Assembly (NCBI GenBank): GCA_030141605.1
Contig: JAQGDQ010000213.1
Location: forward strand, 246,001-310,000
DNA: 64,000 nt
Source: Tubiluchus corallicola
Taxonomy: Eukaryota > Priapulida > Priapulimorpha > Priapulimorphida > Tubiluchidae
Reading direction: 5' to 3'
How positions within the stretch are numbered: position 1 is the first letter of the stretch; each line of letters opens with the position of its first letter. The notes under the pieces were generated by a model. The model was given only the letters and a program-made list of their open reading frames with translations, ran no database searches and was not told where the DNA came from. Below are positions 50,501 through 57,798 of the stretch, piece after piece. A program made the translations under genes and the position numbers.

Positions 50501-52765
50501 GCATAATACAGGAAACGAAAGGTACTAAGGCTGGAAGACACTGAATATCAAAAAAGTATTTGTAACCAGATCAAAGTTATGATTGTAAAGGTTGTGAAAC
50601 AGTAAAATGGATGTATGTGACAAAGTATAGGCAGAATTTCAAAAATTTTCTGATGAAAAGGCTGAGTGAAAATCTCACCAAGATTACTTGAAGAGTATGC
50701 AGCCGAAATTGTAGAAATTTTGATTGCTCCTGAAAGCCCAGGCTGTACAATAAGATCATGAATTTAATTTCAAATGAAATCAACACAAGCTGTAGATAGG
50801 TAATTAACTAGAGTTAATTAGTACACTATGATACTTGTATAAGCCTAACACACAGGCACCATTGTGTTTTATTATATACAACAAAAATTCAGTTTTGTGA
50901 GTGGGGGGGGGGGGAGGAGTACACAGGGACTGTGGGAAAGGAGTTGACTGTTGAGAGGAGGTCCTAAAAATAGCTGTTGCCTAGGGAGGCAAACTACTTA
51001 GAGCTGGCCCTGCACAACACCATTTGTAATTTGTGGAATCTTTGTACTGAATTTTTTATAATTAAGTACTTACTACTTCCAATTAAATTTGCAGACCTAA
51101 AGAGGAAGAAGTGGAAAAGGGCAAAGAAACAGTTGATGGGCAGAAAGAAGAGGAGGAAGAAAAGTCAACAGAAGATGTTACAGGTGGTGATGTAACAGAA
51201 GAAGATATCATCACAGACCACACTAAGTAAGCTTGTGCCAAATTTTCTAAATATTTTCATCACTTGGTACCATTATGAAACGTATTTCATTTATAGTATT
51301 TATTCCAAAATTATTGGTTATTGGTGGAATGAACCCACAGTTGTTGAATTTTTGAAAGCGAAAAGAAAAGAAAATATAACTCAGGAATCATTGTATGTTC
51401 TTTACAAATCAAATGCTGTGACTATTGGACATTGTAATCCAAAGGGTATTTGGGCTCTGTGCCAGCTTGTTCAGATTTCAGAGTTTTTCTGTCAAGTTTG
51501 GTTTTAGCGATTCAATAATTGTGGGTTGGTTTCATCACTAACTTAGGTGAAATATTTATCACCTTCTTCATGACAGTCAGTCATTTAATAGTTGGCTGAA
51601 ATTTCAATCGGATTTTTTTTAACTCGCTTATTGTACTCGACACGTAAGCTTTAACTATTATTGATGCATATTTGATAGTCTTAATAAAGTGAATCTTATT
51701 TTCAGAAAGAAATTTGTTTCAAAAATTTTTATAAACCTTAAAACATATCTTATTTAAATCTCTAGTAAAAGCTACCATTAGCAGAAGAATAATCTAAAAC
51801 CATTTATTTACTATGATGTTTAGGAAGAATCCTCTTCTATTATCTGCAAAAAATTTACCAGTAAAAATAATACATGCCTGTTTGTACAATTGAATAAATG
51901 CTGCAACACCCACTTACCATACCAACATTACCTCTTTTCATAGTACCCCCAGTAGGCAACAAATAATATTCAGTTTTTAAAAAATATCAACCACTTTACC
52001 TAGGTGAAATTAAGTAGAGCAGTTTTCATCTACATTTAATCTACATCTACTTTTGCAGCATCTACATGTATTATCAGTCCTATATATAATCCTGCATAAG
52101 GTGATGTGATAGGTGTTTTTAAAGCAGCAGATATGGATTCTTTGACCTTGAAAACCTCTATTATATAGACATCAGAAGCATCGTGTGGGCTTATAAGCTA
52201 GCAATAACCTGTTTGTTGGCCATTTTGAAAATGATGCTCATATTGGATGATTTCCAGTTGACTCCCATATTCAGAAATTAATTACCTTGATAAGTTCTAG
52301 CATTGTGCAGTTACACAAACTTTTAACCAAAGTAAGCAATTTTTCACCATGATGACATGCTGTTTAGTAGTTACACAAATAACATGACAAGCATATGCAC
52401 TTAACATTTATGTGGCTTCCCAACTTATTATTTCTTAATATTCCTAGAAATTGTAATAATGAAAAGTTTCTCTAACAAGCTTAAATTAACATTTAAAAGT
52501 ACCACATCATGTTCAATTCTTTAGCAGATGTTATGCCTACACGTATTTGTGTGCATTACTGCTATTGCAAAATGTGCTGGTAAAAACACAATAGCGTATT
52601 TTACATTAGTAGCATCAGTTAAGAAATAGTTTAATGCTTATGATTTCTGTTTTTAGGCCGGTGGAAAGCAAGATGGATGACTTGAGTGACATCAAAAAGG
52701 CAGAGTCTGCTGCGGAGGCTACCGATAGTCAACCTGTAGCAGCTAATGGGAGTAAGTCATTCTAA
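12753..52765 (+). CDS. l(2)gl: Lethal(2) giant larvae (Lgl/LLGL) orthologue, 26 coding exons
   Basis: Lgl is a cortical polarity scaffold: two seven-blade WD40 beta-propellers that work with Scribble and Dlg on the basolateral cortex and are removed by aPKC phosphorylation. The spliced CDS is 3,762 nt (1,253 aa), against about 1,030-1,160 aa usual for the family. Unmistakable matches are [20 protein letters not shown] (35-54), [12 protein letters not shown] (78-89), [15 protein letters not shown] (278-292), [35 protein letters not shown] (504-521), WPPFRK then [27 protein letters not shown]-like MEQFKVF, and [13 protein letters not shown]. The phosphorylation box is [14 protein letters not shown] (709-722). 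It has S713 and S717, but Arg709 stands where the first conserved aPKC serine should be. There are K/E-rich insertions at about 141-208, 730-866 and 1103-1253. No R-SNARE domain follows, so this is Lgl and not tomosyn. The last exon may instead splice onward (see findings). Confidence 0.95.
15148..15292. repeat. Tandem duplication, unit about 79 bp
   Basis: Two copies starting TATGTGGCCCATTGTTAAAA (15148 and 15227) share the same AT-rich body with a few differences and an A-run length change. Confidence 0.85.
15882..16023. repeat. Tandem duplication, unit about 71 bp
   Basis: Two copies share GACTTTGGTGCTGTGCA and flanking words (copy 1 at about 15882-15943, copy 2 at about 15953-16023). Several substitutions show that the duplication is not recent. 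Confidence 0.8.
17255..17392. repeat. Degenerate GGT(G)GTCCTTTGAC array, copy A
   Basis: A run of loosely repeated words such as GGTGGTCTTTTATCC, TAGTCCTTTGACTTG and GTAGCCTTTTGACC. The same family recurs at 18866-19005. Confidence 0.6.
18866..19005. repeat. Degenerate GGT(G)GTCCTTTGAC array, copy B
   Basis: It contains TAGTGGTCCTTTGACTGGTG, GGTTGTCTTTTGACC, GGTAGTCTTTTGTC and GTGCTCCTTTGACG. It is the same family as the array at 17255-17392, in the same orientation and in the same intron. Confidence 0.6.
19595..19692 (+). CDS. l(2)gl: Lgl coding exon 2 (residues 46-77)
   Basis: It encodes [18 protein letters not shown] and [11 protein letters not shown], the first propeller blade. The acceptor is TTTTATTTAG; the donor AT|GTATCC is weak but fixed by homology, phase 2. 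Confidence 0.92.
19693..25610. other. Lgl intron 2 (5.9 kb)
   Basis: AT-rich. The only notable item is a 135-codon open frame on the minus strand at 21006-21413 that I do not recognise. No exon-like segment with good splice sites was found. Confidence 0.55.
25611..25692 (+). CDS. l(2)gl: Lgl coding exon 3 (residues 78-105)
   Basis: It encodes [12 protein letters not shown] then [10 protein letters not shown]. The acceptor is ATTATAACAG; the donor CAG|GTACGT, phase 0. Confidence 0.93.
26340..26488 (+). CDS. l(2)gl: Lgl coding exon 4 (residues 106-154), start of K/E insertion 1
   Basis: It encodes [19 protein letters not shown], a conserved WD blade. After NTCRID it turns into [14 protein letters not shown], which is not part of the family fold. 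The donor is GG|GTAATG, phase 2. Confidence 0.9.
28133..28400. promoter_or_regulatory. GC-richer island with NRF1-like site
   Basis: A (GA)n tract (about 28133-28152) is followed by CpG-rich sequence with TGCGCATGCGCG at 28203-28214, one base from the palindromic NRF1 consensus. It stands out from the AT-rich intron. It could be an internal promoter; no donor-ended exon is visible. Confidence 0.35.
28915..29003 (-). repeat. Candidate tRNA-derived SINE fragment
   Basis: On the minus strand GGCGCAGTGGTGTAATGG resembles an RNA polymerase III A box. About 54 bases later GTTCGTCCTGATCC resembles a B box. This spacing suits a tRNA head. No clear cloverleaf was established, so a SINE relic is more likely than a working tRNA gene. 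Confidence 0.35.
29461..29560 (-). repeat. Degenerate TTCGGGA array, copy 1 (inverted)
   Basis: Repeated CCCGAAC/CCCAAAC/CCCGATC words. On the minus strand these read GTTCGGGA-type, the same family as at 36051-36180 and 36841-36970. Confidence 0.65.
30257..30274. promoter_or_regulatory. Perfect 18-bp palindrome containing a CRE
   Basis: AAGCTTGACGTCAAGCTT is its own reverse complement and contains the CREB/ATF site TGACGTCA at 30262-30269. Confidence 0.4.
32235..32601 (+). CDS. l(2)gl: Lgl coding exon 5 (residues 155-277), rest of K/E insertion 1
   Basis: The first 54 residues are nearly all Glu, Lys, Ala and Gly (for example [20 protein letters not shown]). The family sequence then resumes at [26 protein letters not shown] and [16 protein letters not shown]. 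The acceptor is TTTTCTGCAG; the donor AGG|GTATTA, phase 0. Confidence 0.9.
32791..32874 (+). CDS. l(2)gl: Lgl coding exon 6 (residues 278-305)
   Basis: It encodes [16 protein letters not shown], one of the most conserved Lgl segments. The acceptor is GGCTTTTCAG; the donor CAG|GTACAT, phase 0. Confidence 0.95.
33921..34047 (+). CDS. l(2)gl: Lgl coding exon 7 (residues 306-347)
   Basis: It encodes [20 protein letters not shown] and ends ATTTPYG. The acceptor is TTTTTTTCAG; the donor is G|GTATGT, phase 1. Confidence 0.95.
34048..35980. other. Lgl intron 7
   Basis: AT-rich intronic sequence of 1.9 kb. I see no repeat, RNA gene or further exon that I can support. Confidence 0.5.
35981..36032 (+). 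CDS. l(2)gl: Lgl coding exon 8 (residues 348-364)
   Basis: A short exon encoding [16 protein letters not shown]. The acceptor is TGTTTTGCAG; the donor GA|GTAAGT, phase 2. A TTCGGGA array starts within 20 bases of the donor. Confidence 0.93.
36051..36180 (+). repeat. Degenerate TTCGGGA array, copy 2
   Basis: Repeated words GAGGTTCAGGA, GGGTTCGGGA, GGGTTCAGGGTCG, AAGTTCGGGTC and CGAGGTTC at irregular spacing. It is G-rich on the + strand. Confidence 0.7.
36841..36970 (+). repeat. Degenerate TTCGGGA array, copy 3
   Basis: Contains GGGGCCGGGGCGG, AAGTTCGGGAACGAGG, TTCGGGACTGG and GTTTGGGATCAAGG. It is the same family as copy 2 about 0.7 kb upstream, in the same orientation. Confidence 0.7.
38241..38389 (+). 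CDS. l(2)gl: Lgl coding exon 9 (residues 365-414)
   Basis: It encodes [17 protein letters not shown] and [12 protein letters not shown], a near-invariant Lgl segment. The acceptor is CAATTTTAAG; the donor G|GTATCA, phase 1. Confidence 0.94.
38548..38765 (+). CDS. l(2)gl: Lgl coding exon 10 (residues 415-487)
   Basis: It encodes [20 protein letters not shown] and [12 protein letters not shown]. The acceptor is TTTTATTTAG; the donor AAA|GTATGT, phase 0. Confidence 0.94.
39222..39289 (+). CDS. l(2)gl: Lgl coding exon 11 (residues 488-509)
   Basis: It encodes [20 protein letters not shown]. The acceptor is ATTTTATTAG; the donor GG|GTATTC, phase 2. Confidence 0.93.
39513..39654 (+). CDS. l(2)gl: Lgl coding exon 12 (residues 510-557)
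   Basis: It encodes [17 protein letters not shown] through EEEWPPFRK. The acceptor is TTTTTACAG; the donor AAA|GTGAGC, phase 0. Confidence 0.94.
40667..40819 (+). CDS. l(2)gl: Lgl coding exon 13 (residues 558-608)
   Basis: It encodes [20 protein letters not shown] and [11 protein letters not shown]. The acceptor is CCTCTGCAG; the donor CAT|GTAAGT, phase 0. Confidence 0.94.
41166..41451 (+). CDS. l(2)gl: Lgl coding exon 14 (residues 609-703)
   Basis: It encodes [30 protein letters not shown] and [20 protein letters not shown]. The acceptor is CTGTTTTTAG; the donor G|GTTTGT, phase 1. Confidence 0.92.
42076..42226 (+). CDS. l(2)gl: Lgl coding exon 15 (residues 704-753), phosphorylation box
   Basis: It encodes [20 protein letters not shown], the basic aPKC-target and membrane-binding box, then a K/E-rich linker. 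The donor is AAAG|GCAAGC, a GC splice donor with otherwise good consensus. It is the only donor that keeps the frame (phase 2). Confidence 0.88.
42529..42746 (+). CDS. l(2)gl: Lgl coding exon 16 (residues 754-826), K/E linker
   Basis: Low-complexity sequence rich in E, K, A, P and T (for example [20 protein letters not shown]). The acceptor is AATTTTACAG; the donor ACAG|GTTAAT, phase 1. Confidence 0.85.
43557..43623 (+). CDS. l(2)gl: Lgl coding exon 17 (residues 827-848), K/E linker
   Basis: It encodes [20 protein letters not shown], a highly charged helix-prone stretch. The acceptor is AATGTTTCAG; the donor GG|GTACTA, phase 2. Confidence 0.83.
44289..44401 (+). CDS. l(2)gl: Lgl coding exon 18 (residues 849-886)
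   Basis: It ends the linker. The second propeller resumes at [18 protein letters not shown], matching the family DDS...VRxLYF motif. The acceptor is TTTTGTTTAG; the donor G|GTGAGT, phase 1. Confidence 0.92.
44455..44574. repeat. (ATT)n microsatellite
   Basis: A TTA/ATT run of about 120 bases with two short interruptions, in the intron after exon 18. Confidence 0.96.
45094..45210 (+). CDS. l(2)gl: Lgl coding exon 19 (residues 887-925)
   Basis: It encodes [20 protein letters not shown]. The acceptor is TTTCATGTAG; the donor G|GTATGC, phase 1. Confidence 0.93.
45616..45773 (+). CDS. l(2)gl: Lgl coding exon 20 (residues 926-978)
   Basis: It encodes [18 protein letters not shown] and CSMEQFK. 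The acceptor is ATTTTTTTAG; the donor AAG|GTTAGT, phase 0. Confidence 0.93.
46521..46626 (+). CDS. l(2)gl: Lgl coding exon 21 (residues 979-1013)
   Basis: It encodes [20 protein letters not shown] and VRKIGFVKY. The acceptor is ACAATTTCAG; the donor A|GTATGT, phase 1. Confidence 0.92.
47393..47449 (+). CDS. l(2)gl: Candidate 57-nt cassette exon of Lgl (19 residues, GC donor)
   Basis: This is a phase 1-1 segment lying between exons 21 and 22 that can be included or skipped without changing frame. It encodes [19 protein letters not shown]. The acceptor is ATACATGCAG (weak pyrimidine tract) and the donor CCAG|GCAAGA (GC type). It is clearly more GC-rich than the intron around it, which favours real coding sequence. 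The insertion falls on a loop of the second propeller. I treat it as alternative; it could also be constitutive. Confidence 0.6.
47450..48353. other. Intron between the cassette and Lgl exon 22
   Basis: AT-rich intronic sequence. The open frames of 63 and 88 codons at 47633-47970 are low-complexity Leu/Phe-rich and unlike protein-coding sequence. Confidence 0.5.
48354..48474 (+). CDS. l(2)gl: Lgl coding exon 22 (residues 1014-1053)
   Basis: It encodes [20 protein letters not shown] and [10 protein letters not shown], matching the family CLTNLGDV...EDI region. The acceptor is CCTCTTACAG; the donor CA|GTAAGT, phase 2. Confidence 0.93.
49184..49393 (+). CDS. l(2)gl: Lgl coding exon 23 (residues 1054-1123)
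   Basis: It encodes [20 protein letters not shown] and [10 protein letters not shown], the last propeller strands. A (PE)n run follows ([19 protein letters not shown]). The acceptor is TTCATTGCAG; the donor AG|GTAATT, phase 2. Confidence 0.92.
49830..49979 (+). CDS. l(2)gl: Lgl coding exon 24 (residues 1124-1173), tail repeat 1
   Basis: A K/E-rich stretch ending [13 protein letters not shown]. Phases 2-2. The ending resembles that of exon 25, which suggests exon duplication. The acceptor is GTCTTCATAG; the donor GC|GTAAGG. Confidence 0.85.
50903..50914. repeat. Poly-G run (12 G)
   Basis: Twelve consecutive G on the + strand, in the intron between exons 24 and 25. Confidence 0.9.
51095..51226 (+). 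CDS. l(2)gl: Lgl coding exon 25 (residues 1174-1217), tail repeat 2
   Basis: A K/E-rich stretch ending [15 protein letters not shown]. The GDVTxEDI word also occurs near the C terminus of vertebrate LLGL proteins, which anchors this as real Lgl tail. The acceptor is AATTTGCAG; the donor AA|GTAAGC, phase 2. Confidence 0.85.
51227..52656. other. Lgl intron 25
   Basis: AT-rich intron of 1.4 kb. A frame open at 51235-51507 is continuous with the exon 25 flank but has no homology I recognise. I see nothing else. Confidence 0.5.
52657..52765 (+). CDS. l(2)gl: Lgl coding exon 26 (residues 1218-1253) with read-through stop
   Basis: It encodes [20 protein letters not shown] and SQPVAANG. Reading on gives SKSF and a TAA at 52763-52765. 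A strong donor A|GTAAGT at 52752 lies just before the stop, so splicing onward (phase 1) is the alternative. AATAAA signals for the unspliced form are at 54083 and 54224. The acceptor is CTGTTTTTAG. Confidence 0.75.
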
Positions 52766-53059
52766 TAATTTTTTTTTAATTGTTTCGCCTTGTCATTGGA
52801 TCATTGTGGTTTATTTTTTGTGTTTTATGGTTTAAATGTAAAAAATTAATGGTTTTAATAGTGTACTATTTTCACAACATTGCTACAGTAGTTCTGGAAC
52901 AGTTTGCCAAACTTGTACCCTATGTATTCATTTTTGTCCATTTACAGTCAACACAAAAAACTCAAATTGTTCTACATACATCTCCATTTTTCCTGTACAA
53001 AATGTGCACATAGCCCAATCATTTCATATTTGCGAAGCAATGATATCTTAAAGTACTAG

Positions 53060-53168
53060 ATGTATTTAAAAAACCATTTTTGCTGCCAACCTAGCCGCTT
53101 GCCACTCGACTTGTTCCAACTCAAGTTATCACACATTATAAGACTCAAACATTGATGGTATTTCGCCC
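53060..53168 (+). repeat. 109-bp dispersed repeat, copy A
   Basis: By eye, 102 of 109 positions match the reverse complement of 58697-58805 with no gaps. The core includes CGCTTGCCACTCGA and CAAACATTGATGGTATTTCG. Confidence 0.9.
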
Positions 53169-54082
53169 GTACTTGTCAACCAAAGGAGTGAATTGTCGCA
53201 CTATTCACGTTTTGTAATATTAAGTGAAATTTCCCTGAAGACTAGTAAGTGAGGGTACATCATAGACTACATTCTGAGTAGTTTTATTATAATTTTTTAG
53301 TCCCTTTTCACAGCTGTAGTTTCACCAACAATCTTGTAAAAGACAAACGAATGTATTTCGAAAGATGTGCCTACACGAGGCATTAATGTCTGACTAGTCT
53401 AAGAAGTAAAGAACTTTTTCTTTCTCTCTGTAAATCAAGAATTGCATCGTTAAATCGCAAAGAAAAAAATCTATAATAGAAGTGACTTTCAATACAAAAT
53501 TTTGTTACCCCAGTTTTTGTCTGTTAGTGCATAGGAAGCGGTACACATTCCCGGGCCCGCCGAAAGGATAAAAATATGATGGTGCAAATTTGATTCGGAG
53601 GCCTTTTTACCTCGTCACACATTTCCTTCTTGCCCATTTCGATGAAAATCATTACTTCTGGAATGTGCAGAAGCTGTTGGCGTGGATATACTAAACTTGC
53701 AACAGTTCCGTTTTATCATGGCCAATTTTACTTCCGGTGCTTAAACACTGGACATCCAGCGTATGCGTGCAGATACATTCCAAATACACGTGTAGACGTT
53801 TTTCTGCTAGCAGTCATTGTGCCTGTAGTGCCAGAATTAAGAATGTCCCCAACAACTTTTTTGGCTTATTTTGGTTTCTTGCTACCCTGCAGCTAATAAC
53901 TAGCCAATACAGTAATGCAGGACCGCTATAGAATTCTAGGCAGCTCACTGTTTAATATTTAATAATAAGATTATGTTGTTTGCATAAGATCTAGGGCATT
54001 ATATTTATGCTTGTACAGATTATCGGTGCTGTATGTTTGTTCACAGCTTTCATGGTATAAATTGCCCAATTACATAAATGTG

Positions 54083-54088
54083 AATAAA
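54083..54088 (+). terminator. Poly(A) signal candidate for Lgl
   Basis: AATAAA about 1.3 kb after the read-through stop of exon 26; a second lies at 54224-54229. Confidence 0.4.
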
Positions 54089-55930
54089 ATATGTTGTTTA
54101 TGCAAAGAACGTTACAGTAATTTTCTGTGCGACAATGACAGTCTGTCATTCCTTTCTCTTTCCCTGTATGTTATTTTTGTACAGACATTAGTTTACTGTC
54201 CGTTTATACGTGTTTGGCTGTTTAATAAAACGAATTTCATTGACTTATAATTAAAGTGTATTGAAGTGTTATCAAAGGGTTCCATATTCATTTTTAAGCT
54301 ATCGGTAGGCACCTTCATTAAGCCTCTTTTTTCATTGAATATATTACTCTTATCACCTCTCGTAGGAGAAATCCATTGTTTAAGAAAAGGTTACACCTTA
54401 TTTTACTAAATGCTGTAATATGCATTTTGTAACTTAAAAGATATTAATTTTTGTCAAAATTTGAGTTCCTTTAAAAAAATTTCAACTCGCCATGTTTAAA
54501 CAAACTTCGTTATAATGATCACTGTGTACAAATCGTAAAATTTTGAAATATCCCACTTGTGGTTTGTAGGAATTGTTTGAATTGGCATGAATTTTATTTA
54601 CTGAGCATACATTGTAGCCTTGAAGTATTCTGCTAGCTATAATTAAGTAAGATATCTGTTAGAAAAAAATGGCAAATATACTTTCTAATTGTGATGTTTG
54701 AAAGCGTTTGACCCTGAAGCGCCTCTTTGTGGCATGAGCTGATGTGTAGAGATGTAGAGGTAGTTTCGTAATACGTGTACTAAAATGCTTTGTTGCTTTT
54801 GGTGTAATAACTTGATTTCTCACTGTGCTGCTTTTGATGTGCTGACTTACCATTACATTTCCCAAAGCTCAATTTATAATCTTTCTGAAAACACTGGGGA
54901 TAGTGTAACAGATACAGCAGTCGAGAAAATTCACATACATTAGGATAATATATTTATCGTAATATGTAAGTTTGTTCATAACAGAACAAAAAGCCAGTCA
55001 GTTTTTTACTTAAAAGTCTCTTGAGTGTCATTTCTTTTCGATGCAATTGCAGTGTTACCTTGATTACAATTAATGTCAAACGTGGCTTTAATACAAACTA
55101 CTTGTGAGTGACATTTGAATTATATTCTTTCATACCATCTTGTTTAAAATTATCAAAGTAGGTTGCCTTAACTACTTGCAGTTTTATCTGTTCAATATTT
55201 CATGCTGCTTCAACGTTTAATAAGTTGTAGTTAATAATGACCTCAGCATAGCAGGGAGTCAGCAAGCTATCCTTATTTATATCCCATTTTTGACAGATTT
55301 ATTTCATTTACATTAAAGTTTAATGTCCGTTTTCACCGCCATCTCTGGAGTCGGAAGGGCATGGGTAACATCAAGGATCTGCATATCATTTTCGTGGAAA
55401 AAACTTTCTTTCTACATTTTCCCTGTGTATCCCTTTGCCATAAGAATTCAGTTTTAATGAGACTTGGTGCTTGTGTTCTTTGTATATTTTATATCGTTTA
55501 ATTTTTTCTCAAAAGTACTTTCTATTTTTTCCAATACAAGATCGCCCTCTAACTTATGCAGCATCACTTAAGGCGTGTATGTTATGTATTAGATAATAAC
55601 AGTACCACGAAGTAGAGAGTAGGACATGCGATGGAAATACACTTAACTGTCGCGCCAACGGTCTGTCATTTCCGATAAATGATTCAAACCCTTGACAGGT
55701 TGCTCACCTATATGTATAGTATTCCCCTGCTTATGGCGCTCTCACACTCAATTTACCTATTTATGCAGTGCAGAAAAAGTTTCACTATATACGAAATCTA
55801 ATAGAGTGCATATCAAGAAAAGCCTGGCATTATAATTATTTCCTTTTATGTTGACTCACAAGAAACTTAAGTCGTTTTAAATACTCCGGACCGCTAGTGG
55901 TGTTTATACATAAACCACTCGAGGCCAGGC

Positions 55931-56250
55931 TATATTATGTCTGGCTATTGAATGTACGTGAGAACGTTGCCTAGCAGTCAGCACAGTTTAGCTCGTATTC
56001 AACTTGACAGCTGTCTGTTTGTGAGAAAACTGCCCAATTTTTCAGCGGTGTGCAGGGCTGCCAGCTATATGTGCTTTTCCAGAACTGATACCGACTCGCC
56101 ACAGATATGTGATGACGTAGTGACGATAGAATTTTGTATGCACGTGATTGGAATAGATCTTCCACGCATTTGCCCTCCTACGTAGTTACCAGGTGGTACT
56201 AAATCAGTAGCAGCCGAACTGAACGTATTCGTTTCTAGTGCATGTGTGTA
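55931..56250 (+). promoter_or_regulatory. Possible promoter and 5' exon of the 460-aa ORF
   Basis: TATATTA at 55931-55937 is followed by about 300 bases of less AT-rich sequence. A candidate donor ATCG|GTAAAC lies at 56253. It could splice to AAATTTAG (56458-56465), which is 97 bases before the ATG at 56563. This is inference from composition and splice words. Confidence 0.3.
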
Positions 56251-56562
56251 TCGGTAAACTATCTGTAAGACTGATGGGATGGTCCTTTTCATTGCCACCA
56301 GACTGAGCTTAAGATAACAAATGCTCGCTGGTGATGAGTGCTTCGCTGGTTTGGCATGCAATACAAACACTGAATTCCAGCCGTTTTCTTTATCTCATTC
56401 AGGTTTGCTGCTGGGCTCGGGGAAGCCCATTTAAATTCTGACTGAGGTTTTTGTGTTAAATTTAGATTTCCTGGTACTGCTGAGTTGTGCTAGTAGCATG
56501 TTTTAGTGGGTGCAGCCGAATAAATTTCTCGACTAAACCTAACAAAATACTGCATTTTGGAA

Positions 56563-57798
56563 ATGGAGGGTACAAGGAGTGAATTTGTAGAAAAGCAAGA
56601 TGTAGAAGAGAAAGAGGCTGTTTCAATGCCAGAATCTCCTGCAGAAAGTGGTGTTCTGTCAGTGGACAACAGTGACACACCTATCAAGATTGCTACTGAA
56701 GTCACCGACGATGATGTGGTGACAACAGTGACAACGACTGCTGTCGCTGATGGTGACATTACAATAGAAACACGTGAAGAGGATGGTTGTATTTATACAG
56801 TTGTGAGGACAGATGATGGGCAAGAAATTACTACTCATATGGATATTGTGCCTTTGGAAGAGACGCAAACACAGTGTGTGAGAGATGACGAGGAAGTACC
56901 ATCATCCATATCAGATGAGGCTGAGCCAGGTCCTTATGAGGATTTTACTACCTCAGCTAAAGACAATCAACAATCTGCTAACTGCCCTTTATCTGGGGAG
57001 AGTAATGAACTTCAACGTACAGTTGCTGAAGACCCTGTAGTACAAGAAGAGAAAAATGTAACTTCTAATAATGTTTTTGATGTACGGCAAATCCATGACA
57101 GTTCTGTACAGGACCTTGTGCCAGAAGATGAAGTTGGAGAACCTGATTTAACTTTTGCTGGCATATCAACTCCTATGCCACAAGCAGATGCATCCAGTGA
57201 AGTTGTTGAAGCTACTTCACCAGAGAACTGTGAATCTTGTGTACATAAAGACATTGTCGAAGCTCACGAAGTTATAAATGAGGTTATTGCACAAAGCACA
57301 GTGGCAGAAGTGTGTGCTCACAGTGAAGAACAACTAACCACTGAGGAAATGATACCCAACCAAGTTCCCTCAGATAAGGTTCCATCCAAAACTTGTGCTC
57401 CTTCTCATCCAGAAACTGAAAAGATGGAAGAACCAACGGGCACAACTGAAGCAGTCAGTTCAGCAGCTGTCACTGAAACTGTAACTGATTCTTCACCCCT
57501 ACCCAAAGTGGAATCGTCACTGCTGGAAGCCAGTTCTTCAGAAATCAAACATAATGAAACCCATATGTTTGAAGCTGTTTGTAAAACTGGGTCAGATCAT
57601 GACGACTTTAATGCAAAGAATGAGTCGAATAAGCCTGAATTAAATAGTAAAGCTGTTGCAGTCACTGAATCTTCTGTTGATAAACCTTCAGATGACATGG
57701 GACAAGAAGTGGTTTGCACAGATGTGGCACCTGCTCGAATTAAAGCTGAGTGGGCTAAAATGACTAAAGCACCACCACCACCTCTTGATTCAGACGAG
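56563..57798 (+). CDS. 460-aa protein, exon 1 (residues 1-412)
   Basis: A single open frame of 1.24 kb in AT-rich DNA, far longer than chance. The donor is GAG|GTAAGG, phase 0. A frame shift of the minus strand also gives shorter open frames, which I treat as shadows. Confidence 0.75.

Larger units (their letters stand above)
52766..56562. other. Region between Lgl exon 26 and the 460-aa ORF
   Basis: It holds possible Lgl 3' UTR with AATAAA at 54083-54088 and 54224-54229, one arm of a 109-bp inverted repeat pair (53060-53168), and a less AT-rich stretch at about 55900-56300 with TATATTA at 55931-55937. No convincing coding exon is seen. Confidence 0.5.

Noticed and set aside
12753-52765. Tomosyn (STXBP5) instead of Lgl
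   Set aside because: No R-SNARE motif at the C terminus, and the basic [11 protein letters not shown] box plus family-specific motifs fit Lgl.
55952-56370. Coding frames on both strands at 55.95-56.37 kb
   Set aside because: Short, mutually overlapping and without recognisable motifs; the stretch fits a promoter/5' exon better.
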